DNA of 64,000 nt. Source: Sphaerothrix gracilis (lineage in GTDB: Bacteria; Cyanobacteriota; Cyanobacteriia; Phormidesmidales; Phormidesmidaceae). Shown one piece after another: positions 1 to 9,073 of this stretch (position 1 is its first letter; every line of letters begins with the position of its first letter). The stretch covers positions 124,001 through 188,000 of the forward strand of contig NZ_JASATW010000003.1 in assembly GCF_030405905.1 (NCBI RefSeq), in the 5' to 3' direction. The notes under the pieces are model-generated. The model did not search any database. It was not told the DNA's origin and was given only the letters and a program-made list of their open reading frames with translations. Both the position numbers and the translations under genes were made by a program.

Positions 1-2
1 AA

Positions 3-92
3 GTCAACACCGAACGGTCTTACCACGAAGACTTCATGAAAGAGCCTGCCGAGAAGTCAGCCGATCAGCCCAAACAGGCAGTTGTGGCTTAG
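3..92 (+). CDS. C-terminal end of an unidentified upstream gene (partial)
   Basis: An open frame enters from the left edge and ends at a TAG at 90-92. It encodes about 29 residues, hydrophilic and rich in Lys, Glu and Gln, ending in AVVA. The next gene starts 17 bases later on the same strand, so this is probably the preceding member of the glycosyltransferase cluster. Too little is visible to assign a function, and the coding call rests only on frame and context. Confidence 0.5.
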   Translation, partial: VNTERSYHEDFMKEPAEKSADQPKQAVVA

Positions 93-109
93 AACAGGGA
101 CAAGGCAAG

Positions 110-1096
110 ATGGCTCTACTTTCTCAAGCGCTACCCCAGGTTTCAGTAATTGTGCCGGTTTTCAATGATGCGGCCCGGCTACAGCGCTGCCTGAAGGCAC
201 TTGAGCAACAGACGTATCCTCAGTCTGACTATCAGGTGATTGTTGTTGACAACGATTCAGATAACCAGGCTGAGATATTGTCTTTAGTTGAGCAATTTTC
301 TCAGGCGATCGCCGCTGTTGAAACCACGCCAGGTTCCTATGCCGCCCGCAATCGCGGCATTCAGCTAGCTCAGGGAGAGGCGATCGCTTTTACCGATGCT
401 GACTGCATTCCGGCGGCTGACTGGCTAGAAAAAGGCGTGCAGAAACTGCTAGCGCATCCTCACTGTGGCTTAGTTTCAGGCAACATTGAAATTTTTCCTC
501 AGGATGCCGAGCATCCCACCGCCGTTGAGCTATTTGAGATTGCCACTGCTTTTCCGCAAGAGCAGCATCTTAGAGACATGAAGTATGGCGCTACGGCAAA
601 CTTGTTCACCTGGAAAGCGGTGATTGAGGCCGTTGGGCCTTTTAATGAAACGCTGAAGTCAGGCGGTGATCTGGACTGGGGACAGCGGGTTTACCGCGCT
701 GGCTATCAGCAAGTTTATGGGGCAGAGGTGCGAGTGGCCCATCCGGCTAGAGTTTCGCTCGCCCAAATTCATCAAAAAACAATTCGGCTGGCAGGCGGAC
801 ACTATGACTTGTTGAACCGAAATCTCTACCATTTCTTTCACCAGGGCACGCTGCCCTATACGCTGACCCAGCAGAAATGGATACCCCCTAGGCTACTGAA
901 TCACCTGATTTTTGGCGTCATCTTAGGTCAGGATTTAATTCCGCCTGTGATGTATGTGATGAGCGTATTTAGAAGCTCTAAGCTGAGTCGAATCAGCGAA
1001 AAGGTCAAGGTTTCACTCGTCATTTTCTTTGTTCGCTACAGCAGCGCTTGGGCCAAAATTCGGCTCAGGCTAGGAGCCTCACCCGCTAGGGTTTAA
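110..1096 (+). CDS. family 2 glycosyltransferase
   Basis: Predicted GT-A-fold transferase that moves a sugar from a nucleotide-sugar onto a growing glycan at the inner face of the cytoplasmic membrane. Seen: the N-terminal VSVIVPVFND strand (11-20), the nucleotide-binding VVDNDSDN loop (45-52), a DAD metal-binding motif (96-98), and a GGDLDWGQR segment (about 183-191) in the position of the acceptor/catalytic ED motif. A hydrophobic stretch near 265-285 may anchor the protein. The ATG is preceded by AAGG. It is the first complete gene of a plus-strand cluster with other GT2 enzymes, a GT4 and a flippase, so capsule, EPS or O-antigen assembly is the likely role. The sugar and acceptor cannot be inferred. 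Confidence 0.9.
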   Translation: MALLSQALPQVSVIVPVFNDAARLQRCLKALEQQTYPQSDYQVIVVDNDSDNQAEILSLVEQFSQAIAAVETTPGSYAARNRGIQLAQGEAIAFTDADCIPAADWLEKGVQKLLAHPHCGLVSGNIEIFPQDAEHPTAVELFEIATAFPQEQHLRDMKYGATANLFTWKAVIEAVGPFNETLKSGGDLDWGQRVYRAGYQQVYGAEVRVAHPARVSLAQIHQKTIRLAGGHYDLLNRNLYHFFHQGTLPYTLTQQKWIPPRLLNHLIFGVILGQDLIPPVMYVMSVFRSSKLSRISEKVKVSLVIFFVRYSSAWAKIRLRLGASPARV

Positions 1097-1164
1097 ACCG
1101 ACGGGGCAAAGACTGAGCTAGCCGTACATTCAGATATTCTGCAGCGCAAGTTCCGGAGAAGAGT

Positions 1165-2433
1165 GTGAAGATAGCATTTATCGTTGGGGAGTTTCCTGTT
1201 CTATCTGAAACGTTCATTTTAAATCAGATTACAGGACTGATTGATCGAGGTCATAGCGTTGACATTTATGCAGATGCTGCGGGTGACTGGAGCAAACTGC
1301 ATGGCGATGTCATTGACTACGACCTGCGTAGTCGAACCCATTATTTTCCGGCAGTTCCTGTCAATCTGCTTGAGCGCGTGATTGAGGGAATTGGCATTGC
1401 TGCCTCTCATTTTTTGCAGTCGCCTACCGATACCTGGCGATCGCTTAACTTTCTCAAGCGCGGTGAGCCTGCTGTTTCGCTTTGGCTTCTCTACAGCCTA
1501 ATTCCCAACTTTAAAAAACGCTACGACATCATTCACTGCCAGTTTGGCACCTCTTGCTTTCGCGCTATGGCTTTCCAAGCCATGAATGCGCCTAGCGCTA
1601 AACTGCTCACCATGTTTCGGGGGCAGGATATTAGCCGGTTTATTCAGCTTAAAGGCCCCCACGTTTACGATCGCCTGTTTCAGGTTGGAGATTACTTTTT
1701 AGCTAACTGCAAATTTTTTCAGCAGCGAGCCGTTGAGTTGGGCTGTCCGCCAGACAAAATTCGCGTCCACGGATCGGGACTGGACTGCAGCCGCTTTCCC
1801 TTTCAAGCGCGATCTTTTCCTCTCGCCGGGCCGGTGCGGATCGCCACGGTCGGTCGGCTAGTAGACAAAAAAGGAATTGAATACGCGATTCGAGCGATCG
1901 CCCAGTGCCACCAAACCTACCGCAACATTGAATACTGGATCATAGGCGAAGGCCCACTAAGAAGCTCGCTTGAGCAGCTAATTGAGTCGCTGGGGATGAG
2001 CCAGACTATCAAGCTGCTGGGGCGAAAATCTCAGGCTGAACTGATTGCTTTGCTCAAAGAGGTTCACCTTTTTGTCGCGCCGAGCATCACGGCAGCCGAT
2101 GGCGATCAGGATGCTCCTGTCAACGTGTTGAAAGAAGCGATGGCGATGGGGCTGCCCGTGGTGAGTACCCTGCACGGCGGCATCCCGGAACTGGTGGAAG
2201 AAGGAATTTCAGGCTTCTTGGTGCCAGAGCGAGATGCCGCCGCGATCGCTCAAAAGCTGCTGTATCTGATTGAGCATGCCGAAGCTTGGCCGCAAATGGG
2301 ACAGGCCGGACGCGCCTTTGTGGAAAAGCATTACAGCTTAACTCGCCTCAACGACCAGCTTGTGGAGCTTTATCAGCAGCTACTAATTTCAACTCCCCCT
2401 GCGTCTAAGCCAGTCTTACAGACCACTTTTTAG
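1165..2433 (+). CDS. family 4 glycosyltransferase, GTG start
   Basis: GT-B-fold retaining glycosyltransferase. The N-terminal half opens with KIAFIVGEFPVLSETFI, the pattern of a group that includes the colanic-acid and exopolysaccharide enzymes WcaL and AmsK. The C-terminal half carries the donor-site signature: TVGRLVDKKGIEYAIRA near 228-244, then a conserved EAMAMGLPVVST and an EGISGFLVP loop near 330-360. The length of 422 residues is usual. The GTG start at 1165 has a purine-rich GGAGAAGAG just upstream. It sits between two GT2 genes in the same orientation with short gaps, consistent with one transcript. Substrate unknown. Confidence 0.9.
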   Translation: MKIAFIVGEFPVLSETFILNQITGLIDRGHSVDIYADAAGDWSKLHGDVIDYDLRSRTHYFPAVPVNLLERVIEGIGIAASHFLQSPTDTWRSLNFLKRGEPAVSLWLLYSLIPNFKKRYDIIHCQFGTSCFRAMAFQAMNAPSAKLLTMFRGQDISRFIQLKGPHVYDRLFQVGDYFLANCKFFQQRAVELGCPPDKIRVHGSGLDCSRFPFQARSFPLAGPVRIATVGRLVDKKGIEYAIRAIAQCHQTYRNIEYWIIGEGPLRSSLEQLIESLGMSQTIKLLGRKSQAELIALLKEVHLFVAPSITAADGDQDAPVNVLKEAMAMGLPVVSTLHGGIPELVEEGISGFLVPERDAAAIAQKLLYLIEHAEAWPQMGQAGRAFVEKHYSLTRLNDQLVELYQQLLISTPPASKPVLQTTF

Positions 2434-2450
2434 TTCATTTTGGAGGATTT

Positions 2451-3497
2451 ATGAGTTTAGCGACGACCGAAACTGCAGCTTCAGCCGCTGCTACGCCCAA
2501 GGCTCACGAGCCTATTGTCACTCTGGTGGTGGTGCCGCGAGAGCGCTTTAGCTGCGCCCGTCAGTCTTTGGAGAGTATTTATGCCCATACCCAAATACCC
2601 TTCAAACTGGTTTACGTAGACGGCAACTCCCCTAGTTCTTTACGGCACTACCTGCAGCAGCAGTCACAGCAGCACGGCTTCCAAATCGTCAGCACTGACT
2701 ACTATTTGTACCCCAACCAGGCCCGTAACCTGGGCCTAAAGCAGGTCACTACGCCCTATCTAGTCTTTATTGACAACGACGTGATTGTCTCGCCCGGCTG
2801 GCTAGAAGCGCTGCTGAACTGTGCTCAAGAAACGGAGGCCGCCATTGTGGGGCCGCTGATGTGCCAATATGAACCGATTCATCAGGAAGTCCATTTTGCT
2901 GGCGGCGAGGCTCATGTCTGGACCGATAAAACCGGACGTCGCCGCGTCCGCGAAAAAATGTACGACCAGGGCAAAACCGTAGAGGCGATTCGTCATCGAC
3001 TCAAGCGATCGCCCACAGAACTGGCAGAATTTCACTGCGTTCTAGTCCGCCGCTCTGTTTTTGATCAGCTGGGTCAGCTAGATGAAACCATGCTAAATAC
3101 CAAAGAGCACCTAGATTTCTGCATGAGCGTACGCGAAACCGGCGAAACGGTCTATTTTGAACCTGACTCATTGGTCACATACCTGCCCGGTGCGCCTCAA
3201 GACTGGTCCGATGTGCACTACTATATGCTGCGCTGGAGCGATGCCTGGACGCTATCGAGCCTGCACCGCTTCCGCGATAAGTGGCAACTGGCAGAAGATG
3301 GCTACTTCAAAAACAAGTATAAAAAGCTGGGCTGGCGGCGCTATATGTCGCTGATTGAGCCTTTGGCCCGTCGTCTGACCTTTAACGTCGGCAGCAGTTT
3401 TGTCGCTAGAGCGATCGCCAAGCTAGAACATGGCCTCAATCGCTATTTGACCTATCAGCATCAAAGAAGCCAAAAGCGTTTGGACCCTCCGGCCTAG
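2451..3497 (+). CDS. family 2 glycosyltransferase
   Basis: GT2-like transferase of 348 residues. Seen: a strand reading PIVTLVVVPRERF (21-33), the VYVDGNS loop (54-60), the conserved NQARNLGLK (89-97), and a DND metal-binding motif (108-110) followed by PGWLEALL. An AEFHCVLVRRSVFDQLG segment follows, where the family often has a buried acceptor-side strand. A Shine-Dalgarno GGAGG lies 4 bases before the ATG. The stop is 3 bases before the flippase start, so the two are probably co-translated. The C-terminal 100 residues are basic and hydrophilic with no clear membrane segment. Confidence 0.87.
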   Translation: MSLATTETAASAAATPKAHEPIVTLVVVPRERFSCARQSLESIYAHTQIPFKLVYVDGNSPSSLRHYLQQQSQQHGFQIVSTDYYLYPNQARNLGLKQVTTPYLVFIDNDVIVSPGWLEALLNCAQETEAAIVGPLMCQYEPIHQEVHFAGGEAHVWTDKTGRRRVREKMYDQGKTVEAIRHRLKRSPTELAEFHCVLVRRSVFDQLGQLDETMLNTKEHLDFCMSVRETGETVYFEPDSLVTYLPGAPQDWSDVHYYMLRWSDAWTLSSLHRFRDKWQLAEDGYFKNKYKKLGWRRYMSLIEPLARRLTFNVGSSFVARAIAKLEHGLNRYLTYQHQRSQKRLDPPA

Positions 3498-3500
3498 GAT

Positions 3501-4967
3501 ATGAAAGACTTTCGGCAAAAGGTCTTACAGGGTGTTCTGTGGACAACTCTCCAAAATTGGGGGGGACAGCTAGGCTCTCTGTCAGTCTTTTTTGTCTTGG
3601 CGCGGCTATTAGAGCCTGAAGATTTTGGCTTAGTGGCCTTAGCCAATGTCTTTCTGGCGTTTGTCCAAGTGTTTTTAGATCAGGGTTTTCCCAAAGCTCT
3701 GATTCAGCATCAGCAGCTTGAGCCTCAGCACGCTCACACAGCTTTCTGGACAAATATTGTCTGCGGCTCGGTGCTGACGGGCCTCTGTATTCTGTTAGCG
3801 CCTTTTGTTGCGAGCCGGTTTGACGAAGCCCAGCTAACCCCCATTCTGCGCTGCTTTTCGCTGCTGTTGCTGATCGGCTCTTTTACAGGTGTGCAAGAAG
3901 CGCTATTAGAGCGTCAGTTTAAATTTAAGTTTGTCGCTTTGCGATCGCTGCTGGGTTTACTGATTAGCGGTATTTTGGGCATTAGCGCCGCTCTCTTAGG
4001 ATGGGGCGTCTGGAGTTTAGTTGTTCAGCAACTGGTTTACGAATTAGTCGGTGCCATTGTGCTTTGGCGAGCCAGTAGCTGGCGGCCCAAACTACAGTTT
4101 TCCTGGCGGCACTTTAAAGAGCTTTTCAGCTTCGGCATTAATATTTTAGCTTTCAATTTTTTGGGATTTATTAATACCCGCTCAGATGACCTGCTCATCG
4201 GCTATTTTTTAGGGCCAACAGCCTTAGGCTACTACAGCGTCGCCTACCGCATTTTACAGATTATGGTTCAGCTCCTGATCGATACGTTCAATCGGGTAGC
4301 GCTGCCAACTTTTTCACGCCTAGCCTCGGACTTATCTGTTTTTCGTAAGGCTTTTTATCAGGCAACTCAGCTAACCAGCACAGTTTCTTTTCCCTGTTTT
4401 CTGGCAGTTGCGATTTTAGCCCCAGAAATTTTGTCTTTACTGTTTGGTGAACAGTGGCTGCCTTCAGCGCCTGTTTTACAGTTCCTGGCTTTAGCTGGCA
4501 TCTTTCGCACTGTTTCCCGCTTCAAAGGAGCTATCTTCATGGCAATGGGCAAACCTTCATGGCGAGTATGGATTGGCCTAATGAGTTCAATCTTAAACCT
4601 CAGCTTGTTCGCTCTGGCTGTGCGCTGGGGAGTTGCTGCTGTCGGCTTGGCTTACCTAGTTCGTACAGCCATCATGTTTCCCATCGAGCAAAGCGCTGTT
4701 GGCCGGTTGATTAAAGCGCCGATGCAAGATTACTTACGTCAGCTTTTAGCTCCTTTGGCTAGCGCCATATTGATGGCAGTAGCTATTTTCATCGCTCAGC
4801 AGACTATTAACTTAACAGCCTTTCCCGTAGCACAGCTTATAGTACTAATTGCGATTGGCTCAGTGACCTACCTAGTGTTACTAAAGCTATTGGCCCCCAA
4901 GCTATTCAAGCAGTTGCTGGATACGGCACTCTCGCTCTTGCCCAAACCCAACTACAAAAACATTTAA
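3501..4967 (+). CDS. MOP-superfamily polysaccharide flippase (Wzx/WzxC-like)
   Basis: Polytopic inner-membrane protein of 488 residues, with about 12-14 hydrophobic helices along its whole length. The N-terminus (VLWTTLQNWGGQLGSLSVFFVLARLLEPEDFGLVALA) is typical of WzxC/polysaccharide_synt_3 exporters, which flip undecaprenyl-linked repeat units across the membrane. The NTRSDDLLIGYFLGPTALGYYSVAYR segment near 218-243 is the usual conserved middle signature. It follows a GT2 gene by 3 bases. Its presence among glycosyltransferases supports a Wzy-type lipid-linked pathway. No polymerase of recognisable type is in the window. Confidence 0.9.
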   Translation: MKDFRQKVLQGVLWTTLQNWGGQLGSLSVFFVLARLLEPEDFGLVALANVFLAFVQVFLDQGFPKALIQHQQLEPQHAHTAFWTNIVCGSVLTGLCILLAPFVASRFDEAQLTPILRCFSLLLLIGSFTGVQEALLERQFKFKFVALRSLLGLLISGILGISAALLGWGVWSLVVQQLVYELVGAIVLWRASSWRPKLQFSWRHFKELFSFGINILAFNFLGFINTRSDDLLIGYFLGPTALGYYSVAYRILQIMVQLLIDTFNRVALPTFSRLASDLSVFRKAFYQATQLTSTVSFPCFLAVAILAPEILSLLFGEQWLPSAPVLQFLALAGIFRTVSRFKGAIFMAMGKPSWRVWIGLMSSILNLSLFALAVRWGVAAVGLAYLVRTAIMFPIEQSAVGRLIKAPMQDYLRQLLAPLASAILMAVAIFIAQQTINLTAFPVAQLIVLIAIGSVTYLVLLKLLAPKLFKQLLDTALSLLPKPNYKNI

Positions 4968-5070
4968 TAATTCTTAGAACAGAAACTTTCTTAAACAAAA
5001 CGCTTATTTTCTCTAAAAGATAGATATTAATTCAGAAAGTCATTACCGGACCAGTTTGGCATTTACCTCA

Positions 5071-5949
5071 ATGAATGAACCTCTGCTGAGTATTATTATT
5101 CCAACTCACAATCGACCTCATCTGCTAGAAAAAGCTATTCAAAGCGCATTGCAGCAAACGCTGGAGTCGATTGAGATTATTGTGGTTGATGATGCCTCAA
5201 CGCCGCCTAGCCAGGTCATTAGCCATCCCAAGCTAAAAATAATTCATCTCTCGTCCAGTCAGGGTGGGGCTGCTGCCCGCAATATAGGCACTGAGGCCGC
5301 TCAGGGGCGCTGGGTTACATACTTAGATGACGACGATCAGCTTTTACCGCACATGGCCGAAGTTTCTTTAGCGGCGCTGGCCCAGTCCGATTTGCCTTCT
5401 CCGGTAGCTGTCATTTCAGGCATTGAAGTTATTGACGAAAAGGGGCGGTGTCAGCATAAACGAGTCCCGCCGCCGCAGCGGCCCAAAGGCTGCTATTTTT
5501 TCTTAGAGGACATAGAGCCAGAATATTCCTACAACACCAAACAAACCTTGGTCGTTGAACGGAACTTGATTCAGGCTATTGGCGGTTGGGACGAAAATTT
5601 TCGTTCGCGAGTTCACTCAGAGCTATTTCTGCGGCTAAATCCTGCCTGCTCGATTGTAGGTATTCCTGACATCACCTACCGCCTGCTACGAACCCAGCAT
5701 GAACCGCGAATCTCTAAAAACAAAAGCTTAAGGCAGGAGAGTTTTCAGCGTTTAATTCAAAAATATAAAAATGCGTTCCGATCAAGGCGCAAGATGTATG
5801 CTGATTTTGTCTATGATCATGCTCAACTTTCCTATCGCTTGGGTCAAAAGGTAGCTGCTTTTTCCAGCTTGTTTCGCGCTTTCTATATTCATCCGGGAGT
5901 CGCCTTTAATCGGCTGATGAGTTCGTTCAAATATTTAATTCAGTCTTGA
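5071..5949 (+). CDS. family 2 glycosyltransferase
   Basis: GT2 enzyme with a compact GT-A domain. Seen from the ATG at 5071: LLSIIIPTHNRP at the N-terminus, IIVVDDAST as the nucleotide loop, GGAAARNIGTEAAQGRW, and a run of Asp (YLDDDDQLLP) carrying the metal-binding motif. The frame could also open at a TTG at 5056, but the ATG places the first strand at the usual distance from the start. No strong ribosome-binding site precedes either. A 100-bp AT-rich gap separates it from the flippase and may hold a promoter. The C-terminal third is basic (RSRRKMYADF) and of unknown role. Confidence 0.87.
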   Translation: MNEPLLSIIIPTHNRPHLLEKAIQSALQQTLESIEIIVVDDASTPPSQVISHPKLKIIHLSSSQGGAAARNIGTEAAQGRWVTYLDDDDQLLPHMAEVSLAALAQSDLPSPVAVISGIEVIDEKGRCQHKRVPPPQRPKGCYFFLEDIEPEYSYNTKQTLVVERNLIQAIGGWDENFRSRVHSELFLRLNPACSIVGIPDITYRLLRTQHEPRISKNKSLRQESFQRLIQKYKNAFRSRRKMYADFVYDHAQLSYRLGQKVAAFSSLFRAFYIHPGVAFNRLMSSFKYLIQS

Positions 5950-5986
5950 CTTGAAGAACAGTTGATAGATTTTGGGCTGAGCCATT

Positions 5987-7621
5987 GTGAAAAAAATTAG
6001 TTTGCCAAGTAAAATGCCGAAGCTAAAGCAAGTTGATGCTGCTTTAAGTTTTGACTATTGGCTCTACAGTCTTTTGGCAATCGGTTGCTTGCTGCGACTG
6101 CACCAGTATTTACTCGATCGATCGCTCTGGATTGACGAAGCTTTTTTAGCGCTCAATATCACTGAAAGAACTTACAGCGAGTTATTTCAGCCGCTGACTT
6201 ACAACCAGGCTACTCCCGTTGGCTTTTTAGTGGTTGAAAAGTTTTTGACTCAGATATTTAATAACGGCGAATATGCTTTAAGGCTGCTTCCTTTTTTGTC
6301 TAGTCTACTGGCGCTCTTTTTATTTTTCAAGCTGGCTAGAATACTTTTTCATCGCCGTTCTTTAGCAATTCCAATAGCTTTGGGCTTGTTTGTGCTTTGC
6401 GATCGCCTAATTTACTATTCAGCCGAAGTTAAGCAGTATTCTACCGATGTTGCCATTGCCGTGCTGATTTGTTTGCTAGCTTTTCGCCTAAAATCTGAGC
6501 GGCTTTCCTGGACAACTACCGCTGGCTTTGCCGTGGTGGCAGCGCTATCGGTCTGGATCTCTCATCCCTCTGTATTTATTCTGGCCGGGACGGGGCTTTG
6601 TCTAATGGTGCCTGCCATCCTAGAGCGATCGCGTCAGCTAATCAAATACGCAGTTGCTTACGGTTTTGGCGCTGTCAGCTTTATCCTGTTTTACCAGATT
6701 TCTCTGAAGGGCTTGGTAAGCAACTCTCAGCTTCAGGAATCTTGGGGCGGCAGCCACAATGCGTTTATGCCTCTACCTCCCACCAGTTTGACGGAGCTAA
6801 AGTGGTTTTTTGATACCTTTTTCACCTTTTTTGACTACCCGGTGGGGATTGCTCTGCAGGGTATTGCTGCGCTTTATTTTTTACTGGGCTGTGTCGTTTT
6901 ATTTAAGACTCGTAGATTTACTTTTTCAATGCTCGTGCTGCCTTTAGCGTTAGTGCTGTTGGCCTCTGGGTTACAGAAATATCCTTTCAAGGGACAGCTT
7001 TTGCTGTTTATTGTTCCGTTCGTCTTACTAATTATTGGCGCAGGTGGCGAAGAAATTTTCAACAAAATTCGCTCAGGCTCACAGCTAATCGCGCTGCTGT
7101 TAGTGCTGTTGCTTTTTAGCCATCCGCTTTACTACGCCGCCCTCAATTTAAAGGATCCTAGCTCACCGCCCAGATTTGAGTATCAGCGCGTTCGAGAAGA
7201 CATCAAACCCGTTTTAGGTTACCTGCAGGATCACTGGCAAAAGGGCGATACGCTCTACCTATATTATGCTGCTCAGTATGCTTTTCGTTATTACGCCGAA
7301 CGATACGGCTTTGATATCAAGCTACCACCGCCGTCAGCGACCTACCAGGGAGACTGGTTTGAGCCGGCGCTGGTTTCAGATCCCCCTCACCTGATTGTCG
7401 GCTCGGTAACGCGCTACGAACCGGACGCTTTTGAGCCAGATCTGCGACAAATTAGCCAGTACCGCCGGGTCTGGACGCTTTTTGCCCACGTCCATGATCG
7501 CCGCTCCTCTATTGATGAGGAGACAGTCCTCTTAAGGTTGCTGGCTCAGGTCGGTCAGCAGGTAGACGAATTTCAGCGCTTAGAAGCTTCTGTTTATCTG
7601 TTTGAAATGGATGAAAGATAG
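5987..7621 (+). CDS. GT-C-type membrane glycosyltransferase (GT39/PMT-like)
   Basis: Integral membrane protein of 544 residues with roughly 10-12 helices. The first periplasmic loop carries LWIDEAFLALN with an Asp-Glu pair at 50-51, the catalytic-type motif shared by GT-C enzymes that use polyprenyl-phosphate sugars (GT39/ArnT/PMT). The C-terminal 150 residues are soluble and probably periplasmic (YYAAQYAFRYYAERYGF and onwards). The start is a GTG followed by a lysine-rich N-terminus. Located among GT2 enzymes, it most likely adds a sugar to a glycan or protein on the outer face of the membrane. Sequence alone does not give the substrate. Confidence 0.75.
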   Translation: MKKISLPSKMPKLKQVDAALSFDYWLYSLLAIGCLLRLHQYLLDRSLWIDEAFLALNITERTYSELFQPLTYNQATPVGFLVVEKFLTQIFNNGEYALRLLPFLSSLLALFLFFKLARILFHRRSLAIPIALGLFVLCDRLIYYSAEVKQYSTDVAIAVLICLLAFRLKSERLSWTTTAGFAVVAALSVWISHPSVFILAGTGLCLMVPAILERSRQLIKYAVAYGFGAVSFILFYQISLKGLVSNSQLQESWGGSHNAFMPLPPTSLTELKWFFDTFFTFFDYPVGIALQGIAALYFLLGCVVLFKTRRFTFSMLVLPLALVLLASGLQKYPFKGQLLLFIVPFVLLIIGAGGEEIFNKIRSGSQLIALLLVLLLFSHPLYYAALNLKDPSSPPRFEYQRVREDIKPVLGYLQDHWQKGDTLYLYYAAQYAFRYYAERYGFDIKLPPPSATYQGDWFEPALVSDPPHLIVGSVTRYEPDAFEPDLRQISQYRRVWTLFAHVHDRRSSIDEETVLLRLLAQVGQQVDEFQRLEASVYLFEMDER

Positions 7622-7640
7622 GAGCAAGCTGGGAGTATGA

Positions 7641-8096
7641 AAAGGCTCCAAACCAGGCAACAAATCCCACAGCTATCTGGGCGCTTCGCACCTTAGCCAG
7701 TTTAACCTAATGACTGCTTTAATCTTGTTTTTATTACTCAGGAAAGGGATTTATTTCTATCAGCAGATAGATTCCTGGCTCTTGCTGGGAGTGAGCGCTA
7801 TTGTCGCTCGGCTTTGGGCTTATTATTTAGTCTATGACGACATGCTCATTCTGTTACCTATTGTTGTCCTGTTGGGGCTGCAAAAACAGGGACTGCCGGA
7901 TTTAACGGCTCAGTCTTACAACGAATTACTGCCTGCGATCGCGATTTTGATCAACCTTCTCCCTACTAGCCTGAGACTGGTCCCTGCACCGCCTGACCCA
8001 ATTTTCAACGTCGGCGTTACCCTAAGCTGGATCCTGATGCCGAGCTGGTTAGCCTTACAAGCAGCCCGGCAGAGGCGACAGCAAATACTTGTTTAA
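7641..8096 (+). pseudogene. C-terminal remnant of a membrane glycosyltransferase (possibly GT87/DUF2029-like)
   Basis: The only start codon that gives a protein is the ATG at 7710 (128 residues), but the frame is open upstream to a stop at 7638-7640, and the residues in between (SYLGASHLSQFNLM) read like the middle of a helix-loop region. Four hydrophobic segments and the motif YLVYDDMLILLP recall the late transmembrane region of GT87-type polyprenol-sugar transferases, which are normally about 400 residues. I infer that the N-terminal two-thirds has been deleted. A small expressed membrane protein starting at 7710 is the alternative. It lies between a GT-C gene and a GT2 gene. Confidence 0.5.
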
Positions 8097-8102
8097 AGCT
8101 CT

Positions 8103-9020
8103 ATGTCATTATTTGCTATGGAATCCGCCCAAAAACTTGTCTTCTCCATCATTATTCCTACCTACAATCGTCCCCGTCAGATTGTGGCCTGTTTGGAATG
8201 TCTAACCCGGCTGGACTATCCGCGCGATCGCTTTGAGGTGATTGTGGTGGATGACGGCAGCGATGTGCCGCTAACTGACGCGGTGAAACCGTTTAAGGAC
8301 AGACTTAACCTCGTTTTTATCCGCCAGGCCAATGCAGGGCCAGCCGCCGCCCGCAACCAGGCGGCCCACAAGGCTCAGGGGCGCTATCTTGCTTTTACGG
8401 ACGATGACTGTCAGCCTGCAACTGACTGGCTTCAGGCACTAGCAGCCTGTTTTGAAAAAAAGCCGATTTGCATTGTGGGGGGACGGACGGTGAACGCCTT
8501 GCCTGACAATCCTTTTTCCATGACCAGCCAAAACATTATCAGTATGGGCTACGACCACTACAACTCAGATCGAGAGCAGGCTCGTTTCTTTGCTTCTAAC
8601 AACATGGTGGTGCCAAAGCAGCAGTTTTTAGAAATGGGCGGCTTTGATGAAAGTTTTACAACATCAGAGGATCGTGAACTCTGCGATCGCTGGATTCATA
8701 AAGGCTACACGATGACGTATGCTCCAGAAGTGATCATTTACCATGCCCATCCTATGACCCTAAAAAGCTTCTGGAAGCAGCACTTTAACTACGGTCGCGG
8801 CGCTTTTCGCTTCCACCAAACTCGCGCAGAGAAAGGCTGGGGCAACTTTGAGATTGAAGGCGGCTACTACATTAGCCTCTTGCAGTATCCGTTTACCCAC
8901 GGTCAGACCCGGCATGGGCTAGCGTTGACTGCTGTTTTGCTGGTGTCTCAGGTGGCGAATGCGGCTGGTTTCTTTTGGGAAATGACTCAGCAGCGGACTG
9001 TTAAAACTTCAAGAGCCTAG
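8103..9020 (+). CDS. family 2 glycosyltransferase
   Basis: Textbook GT2 sequence of 305 residues. Seen: FSIIIPTYNRPRQIVACL at the N-terminus, VIVVDDGSD, the AGPAAARNQAAHKAQGRYLAFTDDDC block with the DDD metal site, GGFDESFTTSEDRELCDRW with the catalytic ED motif, and a late YHAHPMTLKSFWKQHFNYGRG. Members with this C-terminal pattern are often rhamnosyl- or galactosyl-type transferases, but that is only family knowledge. The start is 6 bases after the stop of the truncated membrane gene. Confidence 0.92.
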   Translation: MSLFAMESAQKLVFSIIIPTYNRPRQIVACLECLTRLDYPRDRFEVIVVDDGSDVPLTDAVKPFKDRLNLVFIRQANAGPAAARNQAAHKAQGRYLAFTDDDCQPATDWLQALAACFEKKPICIVGGRTVNALPDNPFSMTSQNIISMGYDHYNSDREQARFFASNNMVVPKQQFLEMGGFDESFTTSEDRELCDRWIHKGYTMTYAPEVIIYHAHPMTLKSFWKQHFNYGRGAFRFHQTRAEKGWGNFEIEGGYYISLLQYPFTHGQTRHGLALTAVLLVSQVANAAGFFWEMTQQRTVKTSRA

Positions 9021-9073
9021 CTGACTGTCAATACCGTTTTAAGTGAATTTTTGCCAACGAGTTACGGTAGGTC

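Noticed and set aside
3436..3753. 105-residue minus-strand frame at the junction of the GT2 and flippase genes
   Set aside because: It lies opposite two well-supported genes and has no family features.
4960..4975. CATTTAATAATTC at the end of the flippase gene, resembling the 22-bp element repeat
   Set aside because: Only the left half matches; the right half is absent, so it is not counted as a copy outside the element.
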